Positions 11,331 through 22,867 of a stretch of DNA of 64,000 nucleotides are shown in pieces. How positions within the stretch are numbered: position 1 is the first letter of the stretch; the number at the start of each line of letters is the position of its first letter. A model generated the notes under the pieces. The model did no database searches. It saw nothing but the letters and a program-made list of their open reading frames with translations, and had not been told where the DNA came from. The translations under genes were made by a program, and so were the position numbers. The stretch covers positions 69,891-133,890 of the forward strand of contig JBBHKE010002397.1 of NCBI GenBank assembly GCA_037447655.1, written 5' to 3'. The stretch comes from Zygnema cylindricum. Lineage: Eukaryota > Streptophyta > Zygnematophyceae > Zygnematales > Zygnemataceae.

Positions 11331-12065
11331 ATCAGCAAGAGCTCATGGTCATCGTCCTCGGATTCCTCCTCGTGTACCTGAGTCACAAGAGCCTTTTTCT
11401 TTCCTCTTGGAGGTCCACCAATCTGCCCCTCCTTTTACTAAAGTTCAGTTAGCTTAGTGCACTCCGCCATATAGTGCCCTGGTTTCTTACAAAAATGACA
11501 CAAACCCTTGGGAGCCTTTGGTCCAAACTCCTCGCCTTGATTTTTGTGCCTCCCCCATCGTTAATTTCCGACAGGTTTCCTAGAATCGTTGTTCTTCCAA
11601 TCGGTCACAGCTGCTAAGGCTTGCCCACTCTTTCCTCCCCTTCGGTTCTCAATCGTGTTCTCGCGAACGAGAATCATCCCTACCACTAAATTCCATATCC
11701 ACCTTGAGTTTGGCAAGTCCTACACATAGTTGAGAATGTTCTTGAACTCATCAGGTAACTTCATCAACAAGTAGTTAACCTTCATCTTTTCAGTTTCAAC
11801 CTGTCCAGCACTTTGTAGTTCCATGAAAAGTGTTGCGAGCTCATTACAAAAATCTAACATCTTCCCCCCCTTGTATACATTCATTACAAAAATCTATTAT
11901 CTTCCCCCTCTTGTATACATATGCGTTAATTTTATGATTAGCCAACTGTTGTTGTTGAATCGTACCACTTCGGTACATCTTTATGAGAGCCACCCAAAGA
12001 TTGGATGCCCTTTCTACCTACAAATGAGGAGATGCAAGCCCTTGAGTAAGATGGCGGAGGATGAA
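11331..12065 (-). pseudogene. B1 gag, C-terminal half with zinc knuckle
   Basis: The minus strand reads a UBN2-type gag core (KINAYVYKRGKII..., LLMKLPDEFKNILNY, MILVRENTIENRRGGKSG) and then the zinc knuckle CHFCKKPGHYMAEC, a complete CX2CX4HX4C at about 11455-11500. Near 11855-11910 a stretch of about 55 bp (TACAAGAGGGGGAAGAT... and TTTTTGTAATGA) is tandemly duplicated. Several stops are present. The N-terminal half lies beyond the inserted LTR. Confidence 0.8.
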
Positions 12066-13390
12066 GTGCTTGTTGTCCTTGGCCTATTTCAGCCATGGAT
12101 TACTCACGGTAGACACCCACAGCCTACCTTAAAACAACTGTGTTTCATACAACATAGATTAATTCACAATATACAAAATCACCTCAAACTGCACCAATAT
12201 TCAATATATACTAGACACTATAACTTCCTAAAATTACAGCCTGATCCACAAAGGAATCCAAAAGGTATGAGCTCCAGAGTTTCCTAGAAACAGCTGACAG
12301 CTTATCAAACTAACCAATTAAATCTCTCACAGAATTCTAAAGAAGCAGCAGAACAGAAAAAAACCGCACAACCATATATTTTCTATATCATAGAACATAC
12401 ACACAAAGTTTCATATCCAGATGTGAATCAGAGTTTTCACACTGACAGGTCAAAGATGCAGAAAAACAGTCTGCCATTACTTTGATAAATTCAGCTGATG
12501 ATAGAATAAACTAAGTTCTACAAGTTTATACTCACAAAGTTATCTACTGAGCCCTAAACTAATGAAATAGCTACACGTGTAATTTATTACTGTACTCAAA
12601 TAAAAACAATGTACGTCAACGGTACATCTACTGTACCGGAGGTACGTCGAAACCCTATTTATGACTTTTATCTAATTTCACAATTGCAACACTAAAAAGT
12701 AATTCACTACATACAAATTAACATTGTTTCAAATATTTACAAATAGAAGCCGTACATAAATTGTGTCACTTGCTTAGTCAGCAATTTGCTAATCCGACCA
12801 AGCGTCCGTACAAGTCAACTCCGAATTCGCGGATCACCGTTAGATGTAAAGTAAATCTTCGCCGTGGCCGACACGCGTCCAAATCACTATCCCAATGTGA
12901 TCCCATTTCGAATCGAGTCCGTCGACTCGATTCGTATCCGCTGTTCATTCTTTGTCGTGTATTGTAGCATAGTTCATATACGTCCAGCCGACTGTTGCTG
13001 TGCGGTACGAAAAACCTGAGTGTGTACGACATGTTTCGTCACTTGTGGTCCCGTACGAATCGCGTCCGTCGACACGATTCGAATCAACGTTCCATACTGA
13101 TTTTGTACAGTACATTTTTCGGAAAACTTCGTCCGTCCGATTCTGCGAATTTGCTCGTTCGATATGCAACACATGTATGTGAGAGTCAGCCCCATTCCGA
13201 AATACCTGCAAAGTCCTCATATGCCGACGCGTGTCCCTGTAGAATTACGGTACACTCTTTTATCCTTATACTACTGTAACACTATTAGTGGTCAATACTG
13301 AAGTGTTTACACTAAAAATATTCTAAGTACTAATCCCTCTCTTACTGACCCTTTTACTGAGTAATAAAGTTTTCAAATCACAACAGTGCT
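12066..13390 (-). mobile_element. Family D solo LTR with target duplication GTGCT
   Basis: The LTR proper is 12071-13385 (1315 bp). It starts TGTTGTGATTTG on the minus strand at 13385 and ends AAGGACAACA at 12071. GTGCT flanks it on both sides (12066-12070 and 13386-13390). Removing the LTR and one GTGCT rejoins the B1 gag frame (AAKHF/ILRHL). The last 26 nt of the LTR contain an ATG that opens MAEIGQGQQ, matching the gag N-terminus of family C. The rest is related to A and C LTRs but is distinct. Confidence 0.9.
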
Positions 13391-13737
13391 TTGCCGCCAT
13401 ATTGTTGTAGTCCCAAGTATCGGTATCATTCTCCTAGTTCCTCGGAATAGGTGACATGAATGCCGAACCAGTTGCTATCGGTGTGATCGTCTCTTTCTCC
13501 TTTCCTTTGTCCACCACCTCCATTTCCTTTGTCTCCTGCGTTGGAGATGAATTTGCATCTCTGGTGAATCTTCTTGCTCCAAACCCTGGAGGGATGCCAA
13601 GACTGGATGGACGCCTCACCCGTCCACTCAGTATTCCCCAAAACCTTTTCTCACATAGAGCTCTTGTCATCATACTCTCCCACTATATAAAGTCAATTCC
13701 ATTAAAGATGGGTATCTTAGAGGGTGGGCCCATAACC
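13391..13737 (-). pseudogene. B1 gag, N-terminal part
   Basis: The start is the ATG inside the primer-binding site (13731-13733): MGPPSKIPIFNG, then MMTRALCEKRFWGILSGRVRRP and a Thr/Lys/Glu-rich spacer. The frame runs openly (13434-13673) to a stop near the D insertion. The motif MGPP-R-P-F-G-D-F-YW is shared by every B gag in the window. Confidence 0.85.
13721..13737 (-). other. B1 half-tRNA primer-binding site
   Basis: The minus strand has GGTTATGGGCCCACC directly after the LTR end (TTGCA). All 15 nt are complementary to the anticodon arm of plant initiator tRNA-Met, not to its 3' end. The gag start codon lies within it. Confidence 0.8.
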
Positions 13738-14791
13738 TGCAACTCTGAGACCTCTATTGGCCCTCAGAGTAAGTAGCTCACGTGAAGCCTCAAGGATAAC
13801 CTTGACCCCTATGTATTTCAGTAAAAAAAAACTGCCACCCTGGCCGAAAAAAACTCTGACCACGTCCAACCTTGTGAAGGCAAGACTCCCTTTAGTCGAT
13901 AGCAAAAAGAATTTCTGAATTTGCTCCCCTGAGTAGTAAGTTATGGAGGGTCAAACTTGACCTTTTGTACAGAGGCTCTGTGGGAGAGAGGATCATATCT
14001 ACCAAATATTCCTAAGTCCGATCCCTCTCTAAAACTCTATCTACTGAAGTGCGGCACCAATCAAAATATTGTGTTGTACAGAAAGGTACAAGTGTCGGTT
14101 TACTTTCTGTATAGCCATTGTACGACATGGCCAACGAGTCGACACATGTCATATCTGGATTTGTTCTTGTAATCCTCGGAGATGCTGTAATCCAATGTGG
14201 TTGCGCAACGTGTCAATCGATGTGGCGGTGACCGAAAATCGCTAAAATCCTATTCCGCGATTTCGACATCCTTCGCAGCCGTCCGATCGAAACCGGATTT
14301 TAATCGTAGCCGTCTTAAATCGTTGCTCGATATTTCTTTCACTGTCAAAACAAAATGCGCGGTATCCGTTTTGGAACCATATTATACTCCGTACTTTACA
14401 AACCTGTATCCATGCACGACGTCTATAGTTTCAATTAAATGAATAAGTTTGCGCTTTACAATTTATATATTTGTCAAACCTTATATGTCTCAGCATCGAT
14501 CTTAGACTACAGGATAAAGCTACCGTCAATTTTAGACTTGAGAGACGGCAGGTACCAGGATCAAATCCTGGGTCCGTCAAGTATATTTTTGTAAATCTAC
14601 CAAAATCTACCACATGTCTCTCTATCTCTTAAGCAACATAAGCTGCCATGGCTCAAGCTTTCTCTTCAACTTTTAGTGACTGGGGCAAGTGTGGGAGCTG
14701 AAGAGAGGAGTTAGAAGCAGACTGCCTCGGCTTCTTTTCTGCCTATCATTCTAGACCTAGAAAATACTAAAAATAACCATTAATTTATACA
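13738..14791 (-). repeat. Family B 5' LTR of B1
   Basis: 1054 bp, with minus-strand start TGTATAAATTAATGG at 14791 and end GAGTTGCA at 13738. It contains the family B modules: tRNA-like hairpin (14538-14580), U3 palindrome (about 14324-14362) and GTAC palindrome (about 14074-14113). The following bases TTTCC (14792-14796) would be one copy of its target duplication. Confidence 0.88.
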
Positions 14792-15908
14792 TTTCCCTCT
14801 TCATCTACCTCTTAACCACTCCTTCCCTCCCCATTAGTGCGTGTTTTTTTTAGTTGTCGGTTGGTATGCATCGTGGTTGTTTTTTTTTGGCTTCTCTTCC
14901 ACATGTCCTACCTTCTCGAGTAGGTGTATGATCGGCGACAGTGCCTTGTCATGCTGTAGGCAACGACATCATGTCGTCGCTTAAATGATGGGTACGACAA
15001 ATTTACTGAATGGATGAGGACACCTTGTTACGACGAAAGTGCGAATGACGGACGATAGTGGTTGTCGTTTGAATTCAACCATCGACGACATCAGTTTAGT
15101 AACTTCAACGCTCTTATTCTCAAACGAATTTGCGAGCAACGACATTGTTTCGTCGATTCACTTCTGGGAAACTGGAATACAATTGAACGGTGAACCACAT
15201 TGTGCAGTAGCTTGAACATCACTTTATAAGTAGCAAGGGACAACGACTATTTAGTCGGACACTCACTCAATAGTGAAATGCAGCTACAGCACATATATCA
15301 GCGTAAAAGTGTGTCTTTTGCCTTGTTTTTGTCTCTCTCAATTGTGTACCTGATTAGTTTCCTAGTATGCATCAGGTTTTCTTCTCTATGGAGGGCGGCC
15401 GACGACCATTCAAACGACCGCGCTGTGCCATTCAACGACGATATCCTCCACGACCGACGCAAACCGAGGTGGGGGGTGATATACAAAGAGGGGAGAACTT
15501 AGTCACAGAAAGGAAAACAGTTATAGAACAATTAGGGAAGAATAGGAGATAGTGGTAGAGGAGGATATAGAAAGAAATCATGAGAAAGGCGCAGAACTGG
15601 TTAGGGCGAGGGAAATAGCGGAGGCAGAAGAAAGGCAAAGGTTGGTTGGAGAGGTGGTTGAAAGGGATAGAATGCCAAGGGAGGATTTAAATAGAGAAAG
15701 GGAGGAATCACTTAGAGTAAGGGATGTGGCAGGGGCGACAGGGCAAGAAATAGAGAAGCGGAGGTGGTAGTAAACGAGAGGGAGGCAAGTGACATCCTAT
15801 CAGGGAATAGAGTGGCAATGGAGGAGGCTGGAAGGGAAAGGGTTTGAATGGAGCTGGTATTGAGGGTGATGGAGGAATCTAATGGTGAATTACACGAGAT
15901 GGAGGAAT
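14792..15908. other. Unassigned spacer, purine-rich at its right end
   Basis: No LTR or pol similarity was seen. 14940-15240 carries repeated CGACGACAT/ATGTCGTCG words. From about 15480 to 15900 the plus strand is strongly A/G-rich and open at 15552-15770 (72 codons, Glu/Arg-rich: EEDIERNHEKGAELVRARE), which could be a charged coiled-coil stretch or just a purine bias. There is no start context or homology to support a gene. The next B LTR starts abruptly at 15909, so this block is cut on that side. Confidence 0.4.
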
Positions 15909-16965
15909 CCCCCACACTTGTTGCAGTCACTGCAGGCTGGATAGGGAGCTAGAGCCATGGCTGCCTAGGCCCTCTAAGAAGACAATGAGTAGAATTTGTA
16001 GATTTATCAAAATGGTATCTCACGGACCCAAGAATTGATCATGGTACCTACAATCGTCAAGACAACCGTAGCCGTTAGCTTTGCCCGTTAAGTTTGGGAC
16101 CAATGCTGGGGTTTATAGGGTTTGATAGGTATTTAAACATGTACACGTAGGACATTTCATTTATCTTATCAAACGTACGGTAGAACATAAAACGTGTTAT
16201 ATACTATAGTACTGCACGAAATAAAAGCTGCAAACATTCATTTATTTTGACAGTCCGAATAAAAAGCCGATTTGAATCGACAGCCGTGGTGCTAGCCGTG
16301 ATTCTGGAATAGCGGCCTTGGCGTTTTTGGGCGCAGCCACTCCGGATGACACGTGGCAATATCCTAGAGGATTATGGAATCTTCGAACGCGAGATGACAA
16401 GTTTGGATGTGACAAATGTCATATTATGGCGACGCCGTACAAACACCGTACAGAAAGTACTCCGACACCTGTACTTTTTGTACGGTACAGTCATATGACT
16501 AGTTCGTACCTCAGTACTAGGTAGCTTAGAGAGGGGTTTTAGGACTTAGAATATTTTGGTAGGTAGTTGTCTCTCTCCCTGCATCTGTATAAATTGGCAG
16601 TTTTTGCCATTTAATATCAACTCATTCAGTTGACCATTTTTACTGATTTTTTTTGTTGCGGACTCAACAGAGTCCACGCTACACAAGGGGGTAGGCGGTC
16701 ATAGTCTTTGCCTGCCATGGTGGTGGTATTTCTAAGGGAAAGTCAAAGTGGGGAAACTAATATCCAATACTAATATTCTAACTTTGCATTCTATGGGGGA
16801 ACGGAGCACACAGAAAGTCTTCTTTCACAAGGGTGAAGCTGTATTGGGGTTCTGACTGTCATGGTGTAGGTCATTTGGGTTTGTATCAACTTCGAGTTGG
16901 CACTATCTAGATAAGCTTATTTGGATCTGCGAATTCTGTGGGGGAATGGACCCCATAGAATTTTA
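15909..16965 (+). repeat. B2 5' LTR, first ~100 bp missing
   Basis: Matches other B LTRs from the CACACTTGTTG block onward. It carries the tRNA-like hairpin (about 16012-16060), G-box ACACGTGG (16351-16358), GTAC palindrome (about 16447-16489) and TATA-like TATAAAT at 16588-16594. It ends TTTTA instead of TTTCA. Confidence 0.85.
16588..16594 (+). promoter_or_regulatory. Putative LTR TATA box
   Basis: TATAAAT follows the conserved CTCTCTCCC..GCATCTG block in the B2 5' LTR. The B2 3' LTR has the same element at 30687-30693. It is the likely Pol II core promoter. Other B copies read TGTACAAA here, so it is not universal. Confidence 0.5.
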
Positions 16966-17069
16966 GGTTATGGGCGGACCATCTAGGGTGCCTATTTTTG
17001 ATGGAACAGACTTCACTTATTGGGAGTTAACTATGGAGGTATTGCTTTTCGAAAAGCACTTATGGGGAA
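16966..17069 (+). pseudogene. B2 gag N-terminus
   Basis: The primer site reads GGTTATGGGCGGACC (one C-to-G change). Its ATG opens MGGPSRVPIFDGTDFTYWE and continues to FEKHLWG, where a solo LTR is inserted. The frame resumes at 18383 as GIVSRQV. Confidence 0.85.
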
Positions 17070-18387
17070 TGAAATTCTATGGGCTCTATTGCCACACAGA
17101 ATTCGCAGGTCCAAAGGAAGCTAATCTAGATAGTGCCGACTCCATCTTGATATAAACCCAAATGATTGACCCTTTGACAATCAAAACCCCATTATAGCTT
17201 CACCCCTGTAAAATAAGACTTTCTGTGTGCTCAGTTCCACCACAGAATGCAAAGTTAGAATATGTGATTTGGACACATTCACCCACTTTGACTTTCCCTT
17301 AGAATTGTAGCCACCCAGGCAGGCAAAGACTTTGACCGACTACACCCTTGTGTAGCTTGGACTCCTTTGAGTCCGCAGCAAAAAGAATCACTGAAAATGG
17401 TCAACTGAATTGATAGTTATGGGTGGCCAAAGTTTACCATTTATACAAGGTGCTCTCTAGGAGGGGCAGCCACCTACCACAAAATATTCTAAGTCCTAAA
17501 ACCCCTCTCTAAGCTCCCTAGTACTAAAGTACGAACCAATGACAAGATTGTAAAGTACATAAAGGTACAATTGCCGGTGTACCTTTAGGACGACCATCGT
17601 ACGACATGGCCAAAAACTAGCACGTGTCTTATCCGAACTCGTTCTTTTAATTCTCGAAATTCGTGCTGTCATATATTATCTCTCCACGTGGCTCTAGGTC
17701 ATGCCACGTCCGAAAAACAGTACCGTACAAGAAAGTACAAGTGCCGGAGTACTTTTTGTATGTACAATGTACGAAATCGCCATAGTGCGATATTTGTCAC
17801 TTTCGGATTTGTTTTCTATCGTTCCGGAAATTCTTTAAGCCCGTATGATATTGCCACCTGTCATCCGGGGTGGCGACGTCTGCAAATTGCCAAATTGTCC
17901 TTTTCGCGATGTCGGCGCTAACCAAGGCCGTCCGATTTACATCGTCATTTAAAACGGACCGTCGAAATAAATATCCGTACTATTTATTTCGTCTTGTAGT
18001 AAAAGTACAACTGTTTCTATGCCCCATATACCGTAATCCAGTTAAATGGAAAACCCTACTTGTAACTATATAAATATTTGTCAAACCCTATATGTCTTAG
18101 CACTAGTCATAGGCTAAATGGACAAAGCTAACGACTACGGGATGTTTGACGACCGATAGGTACCAGGATCAATTCCTGGGTCCGTCAAATATCTTTTTAG
18201 TGAACATATCTATTATCTACTATTGTCTCTCTGGAGAGCTTAGGTAGCCATGGGCTCTAGCTCCCTCTCCAGCCTTCAGTGACTACAACAAGTGTGGGGG
18301 CTTGGAGAAGGAGGTTAGAGGGAGACTGCCTCTACTACTTTTTTATCCTAAAACAGACCTAGAAAATACATAAATATCAAAAGGGAA
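17065..18387 (-). mobile_element. Solo family B LTR with target duplication GGGAA
   Basis: The LTR is 17070-18382 (1313 bp, minus strand), flanked by GGGAA at 17065-17069 and 18383-18387. It sits in B2 gag. It is about 250 bp longer than most B LTRs, partly because the U3 segment with the GTAC palindrome occurs twice, at about 17556 and 17722. The right end reads AATATCAAAA where other copies have AATATCAACA. Confidence 0.88.
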
Positions 18388-19252
18388 TTGTTTCGAGACA
18401 AGTGAGGTGTCTTCCACCGGGCTTTGGTGGAACTCACTATGGAGATTCATCTAGGGCTTCCCATTAAACTTACCGGAATTTAGATGCAATGGAAGGTGAA
18501 GGGAAAATCATTGCCATGGAAGGGAAAAAAGCGGAAAAGGGAAAATGGACACCTATGGTGAGGGGAGTTAGGCTCTCGACTACCATTCCACTTGTAGGGG
18601 TTATAATTTAACAAAAAACTGAAAAAAATGACAAGAAAATTTGGGAATACAAAAACAATATAGAGAAGCATCTCATACTTAGAAACGTGTCTAAGTCCAT
18701 AGCTATCACTCTTATAAACTTAACGAAGTCTTCACAGATATGGGAAGCACTAAGTCACATTTATAAGAGTGAGATTATACAGTGGCAGCAATTAGTAAAA
18801 CAGGAAATAAAGGCCTATGTTTATAAAGACGGTAACATGATAGAGTTTTGCAATAATATTGTTGCGTTATATGTTGAGCTTGCTACTGCAAGATATGTAG
18901 ATTCTGAGGAGAGAAAGATTAACACACTAATCATGAAACTCCGAGATGAGTACAAAATTATCATTAGCCGTATGCACAAAATGGATGGCTCCTCATGGAC
19001 TTGGAGCATTACCATGGGGATGATTCTTGTGAGGGAAAGTACTTTGGAGCTTCGTAGGGGAAGTGACACGGTGAATGCATTGACAGCATGTGGTGATTGG
19101 CGAAAGCGTGATAAGAGGAATGATGGTGAATGGTGGAAGCGTGATAAAAGGAAGAAAGACAAAGATAACCTTATTGGAACTTTAGTGGAAAGAGAGGGAG
19201 AGGAAAAGAAATGGGAGCTTCTAAAAAAAGGTTTGTTTCTTTCGTAGGGAAC
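18383..19252 (+). pseudogene. B2 gag, central part
   Basis: The open stretch 18687-19247 (186 codons) holds the UBN2-type gag core: SKSIAITLINLTKSSQIWE, QQLVKQEIKAYVYKDGNMIEF, LIMKLRDEYKIIISRM and GMILVRESTLELRRGSD, then a Lys/Arg/Asp-rich tail. Upstream, 18383-18686 has stops. It ends at the zinc-knuckle region, where another LTR was inserted at 19253. Confidence 0.85.
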
Positions 19253-19808
19253 TGTTGAAATCACTAGATTTAGGGGGTATTTTCTAGGTCTGAATATATT
19301 AAAAGCAAAAAGTTAAGCATAGGCAGCCTGCCTCTACCTCCTCCCTCTAGCCCCCATACTTGTTGTAGTTTCTGAAGGAAAGAGAGGGCGAGGAGCCATG
19401 GTTGCCTCTACTCCATAGGCAGGACTGAAGAGTGACATAAATCACTCTCAACAAAAAGGTGAGTCCGACAGGACTCGAACCTTCTACCCGCAATATGAGG
19501 CGTATTTGTCAACTCTAACCTGTGTGTCATATGAGTTCGTTAGACTATATAGGGTTTGAATACTATTTAAATAGTGTTAAGGAACTTTCATATTATTAAC
19601 GGAATTACAAATAAAAAATATAGAGGCTAGTTAAAATATGGTGCGAACGTGAACCCGCATGAAACAAATGTACCGAACATTTGTTTTCAACGGTTAACAT
19701 TAAAGCCGGTTTGGATCCAACAACACGTATTATCGCCGTGATCCCGGAATGGCCGCTTTTGCGGTTTTCGGGCATGACTTGACTTGGCGCCACGTGGCAA
19801 GATAACAT

Positions 19809-20970
19809 TGAAATTTTATGGGCTCCATTGCCACATAGAATTCGCAGATCAAAAGAAGCTAATCTAGATAGTGCCGACTCCAAGTTTATATAAACCCAAA
19901 TGATTGACCCCTTGACAATCAGAACCCCATTACAGCTTCACCCTTGTGAAATAAGACTTTCTGTGTGCTCAGTTCCACCACAGAATGCAAAGTTAGAATA
20001 TGAGATTTGGACACATTCACCCACTTTGACTTTCCCTTAGAAATGCAGCCACCCTGGCAGGCAAACACTCTGACTGATTACACCCCTGTGTAGCCTGGAC
20101 TCCCGTGAGTCCGCAGCAAAAAGAATCACTGAATTTGGTCAACTGAGTTGATAGTTATGGCTGGCCAAAGTTTGCCATTTATACAAGGTGCTCTCCGGGA
20201 GAGTCAGCTACCTACCAGAAATTTTCTAAGTCCTAGTCCCTCTCTAAACCCCTTCTACTGAAGTACGTCGCCAATCACAGGACTGTACCGTACATAAAAG
20301 TACAGGCGTCGGAGTACTTTCTGTACGGCAACTGTACGGCAGGACCATACGAGTGACAAATGTCACATCCAAACTTGTTATCTTGCGCTCCAGAGATTCC
20401 GCAATCCTCCAGCGCATTTCCACCTGTCATCCGGAGTGGCGGCATCAGAAAACGCCAAGGCGGCCATTCTGGAATCTCGGCTACCACCACGGCCGTCGAT
20501 TAAATCCGGTATTCATTCGTACCCGTCGAAAATATGTGCGCGGCATTTGTTTCGCCGTCGAAACAAATGCGCGGTATTAGTTTCGCGTAAACCGTAATAC
20601 TCTAAACTGTTTCTATGTACTAAATATCTATTCGCGCCGTTAAATGAATTCGTCTACGCGTACATATTTATATAATTATCAAACCCTATATGTCCTAGCA
20701 CTAGTCCTAGACTAAACGGACAAAGCTAACGGCTACATTGATGGACGGCAGGTTCCAGGATCAATTCTTGGGTCCTTGAATACTTTTGGTAAACCCATCT
20801 ATTTTCTGCTACCTGTCTGCTACAAAGCTTTAGGTAGCCATGGCTCTATCACCCTACCCAGCCTTCAGTGACTACAACAAGTGTGGGGGCTTGGAGAAGG
20901 GAGTCAGAGGCAGAATGCCTCTACTCTTTTTCTATCTACTAAAGACCTATAAAATACCTAAATATCAACA
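19809..20970 (-). repeat. B3 3' LTR
   Basis: 1162 bp, minus-strand start TGTTGATATTTAGG at 20970. The purine tract AAAATAAGGGGAG (minus strand, 20971-20983) precedes it. It contains all three palindromes in good form: 20288-20328, 20538-20574 and 20737-20781. Confidence 0.9.
20538..20574. other. LTR palindrome H2, GTTTC type
   Basis: CATTTGTTTCG and CGAAACAAATG are separated by CCGT. GCGCGG flanks both sides in one orientation. Confidence 0.75.
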
Positions 20971-20983
20971 CTCCCCTTATTTT
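20971..20983 (-). other. B3 polypurine tract
   Basis: Minus strand AAAATAAGGGGAG directly upstream of the 3' LTR start. It is the plus-strand primer site expected for an LTR element. The same sequence occurs at 43842-43854 and 55044-55056 in B7 and its copy. Confidence 0.8.
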
Positions 20984-20988
20984 CTAGT

Positions 20989-21930
20989 CTACTTCCTTTC
21001 AACTCTTACAAACAATATAAACAAGACACTCCCTCCCCTTTTTCTTTTCTTTTTCCTTTTATATAACTTAAGAAAAATGCTCTCGTATTTAAAACAATGC
21101 ATTAGATGAAATGAAATAATAATTACATCACACATTTCATTTAGCATCCCACTTATCATAAATCTGAGCAAAGATTTTATCCACCTCATCACTTTTCCAT
21201 CCACACACAAACCAATTTCCCTTTTGCGATCCAAACAGCCAGCCCCATCTCCAATCTGCAACATACACCCAGATGCTAACCCTTTTACAGGCACACCTCC
21301 ATAAATACCATCACTTCCTTTAGTGATGTCAAACCCATTACCCCAAAAAAATAAACTTTCCTCACTCTCTCCCATGGATTTCTTTCTACTCTCACTTTCT
21401 AAATTTATTCCCAATAAATATCTCTCCTCCCCTAAACCTTTCATTAGATATTCCTCTTCTCCCATATCCTTTAAAACCCCTTCTAGTTTCACTTCTCCCC
21501 TTTCCTCGGAATCCGTTGAAGTCTCCCTTTCCGACCAGTTTTTTAATTCCAAAATACCTATAAAGTTATCCTCATTATTTTTATTTTTACCTTTTTCAAT
21601 AATTGATCCTAGATCCGGCTTATTCATTTCTAAGTCAAACTTTCTACACTCCTTGACATCAACATCATGTCTAACTCCCTCAAGTACCTCCCTTCCCTTT
21701 ACTTCCCTTATACCTCCAAAAGCACACTGTTGTCTTCGTGGAATTTCTGTGTACTTTTCTCTCTTCTCCATTCTACCGATGTGAAGAAGCTCCAAGATTT
21801 CTTCATCCTCTTTCTCCTCTTCCCCTTCTTCCTCCTCATTCACATACCAACTTCTAAGTTCTTCCAAACAAAGACACTCCTCCATAAAGTGACCCGGTTT
21901 CCTAGAAGCGAAGCAAACACCTTTTTTCAA
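20989..21930 (-). CDS. B3 fused gag tail / deleted pol open reading frame, 313 codons
   Basis: The longest clean frame in the non-autonomous elements. From its N-terminus: zinc-knuckle-like CFASRKPGHFMEEC (one Cys is Ser), an acidic stretch rich in Glu, RRQQCAFGGIREVK (the segment normally just before protease), a Glu/Lys spacer, LGEERYLLGINLES (the end of the RT fingers/palm block, normally MGEARYILGIQVE), then GNGFDITKGSDGIYGG and MRWIKSLL (RNase H blocks, normally SDASYGD and MWVKSLL). Protease DSG, integrase D,D,E and RT YVDD are all absent. It cannot transpose alone. Whether the protein is made is unknown. Confidence 0.7.
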   Translation of the reverse strand: MKKGVCFASRKPGHFMEECLCLEELRSWYVNEEEEGEEEKEDEEILELLHIGRMEKREKYTEIPRRQQCAFGGIREVKGREVLEGVRHDVDVKECRKFDLEMNKPDLGSIIEKGKNKNNEDNFIGILELKNWSERETSTDSEERGEVKLEGVLKDMGEEEYLMKGLGEERYLLGINLESESRKKSMGESEESLFFWGNGFDITKGSDGIYGGVPVKGLASGCMLQIGDGAGCLDRKREIGLCVDGKVMRWIKSLLRFMISGMLNEMCDVIIISFHLMHCFKYESIFLKLYKRKKKRKRGGSVLFILFVRVERK

Positions 21931-22863
21931 AGCTCCCCTTTCTTTTCCTCTCCCTCTCTTTCCACCGAAGTTTCGATAAGGTTTGCCTTTGTCTTTCTTC
22001 CCCTCATCACGCTTCTACTCGTCACCGCCGTTCCTCACATCACGCTTTCGCCATTCACCACCAGCTGAAAATGCAATCACCCTTTCACTTCCCCTACAAA
22101 GCTCTAGAGTGCTTTCCCTTACAAGAATTATCCCCATGGTAATGCTTCAAGTCCATGAGGAGACATCCATTCCCTGCATACGGTAAATGATGTCTTTTTA
22201 CTCCTTTGGGAGCTTCATAATTAGTCTATTAATCTTTCTCACATCAGATTCTACATATCCCGCACTAGCAAGCTCAACATATAACGCAGCAATATCATTG
22301 CAAAACTCCATCATACTACCGCCTTTATAAACATAGGCCTCTATTTCTTGTTTTACTAACTCCTGCCTCTGTATAGTCTCACTCTTATTAATCTGAATTA
22401 GTGTTTCCCAGATTTTTGAAGACTTGGTTAGACTTAAAAGAGTGATAGCTATGGACTTAGACACATATCTAAGTATGAGATGTTTTGCTATAGTGTTTTT
22501 ATATTCCCAAATTTTCCTATCATTTTCTTCAGTTTTTGGTTCAGTTATAACCCCCACAAGTGGAACCGTGGCTGAGAGCCTAGCTCCCCTCACCATAGGT
22601 GTCCCTTTATCCTTCTCCCCTATTTCCCCTTCCACGGTAATGATTTTCCCTTCACCTTCCGTTGCATTTGAACTCCGGTTGGTTTTCTGGGCAGCCCCAG
22701 ATGATTCTCCATAGTGAGCTCCTCCAAAGCCCGGTGGCGGACACCTCACTTGTCTCGAAACAATTCCCTATAAGTGCTTCTCAAAAAGCAATCACTCCAT
22801 TGTAAACTCCTAGTAAGTGAAGTCTGTTCCATCAAACATAGGCACCCTAGATGGTGGGCCCAT
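21931..22863 (-). pseudogene. B3 gag
   Basis: Starts at the ATG in the primer site (22861-22863): MGPPSRVPMFDGTDFTY, then a stop. The frame 22198-22749 is open for 183 codons with VRCPPPGFGGAHYGESSGA, SKSIAITLLSLTKSSKIWE and YVYKGGSMMEFCNDIAALYVELASAGY. A few stops (near 22197 and 22765) break the full gag. Confidence 0.85.
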
Positions 22864-22867
22864 AACC
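22853..22867 (-). other. B3 half-tRNA primer-binding site
   Basis: Minus strand GGTTATGGGCCCACC is an exact 15-nt complement of the plant initiator tRNA-Met anticodon arm. It follows the LTR end and includes the gag ATG. Confidence 0.8.

Larger units (their letters stand above)
10073..14791 (-). mobile_element. Family B copia-type element B1, 5' part
   Basis: Minus-strand element with a 5' LTR at 13738-14791, primer-binding site, gag, protease and the first part of integrase. It was cut at 10072 by the A elements and split in gag by a family D solo LTR at 12071-13385. The rest of its pol should be left of the window. Confidence 0.9.

Noticed and set aside
14431-14613. Small frames such as DPGFDPGTCR that recur in many LTRs
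   Set aside because: They are translations of the tRNA-like hairpin H1 in the LTR and occur on whichever strand lacks a stop. Not genes.
17065-18387. 15909-18382 as one element with inverted LTRs
   Set aside because: The minus-strand LTR has its own GGGAA duplication and the gag frame resumes after it, so it is a separate solo-LTR insertion.
21323-22186. Plus-strand Ser/Pro-rich frames at 21323-21784, 21667-22068 and 21983-22186
   Set aside because: Shadows of the B3 minus-strand gag/pol-tail frame, which carries recognisable domains.
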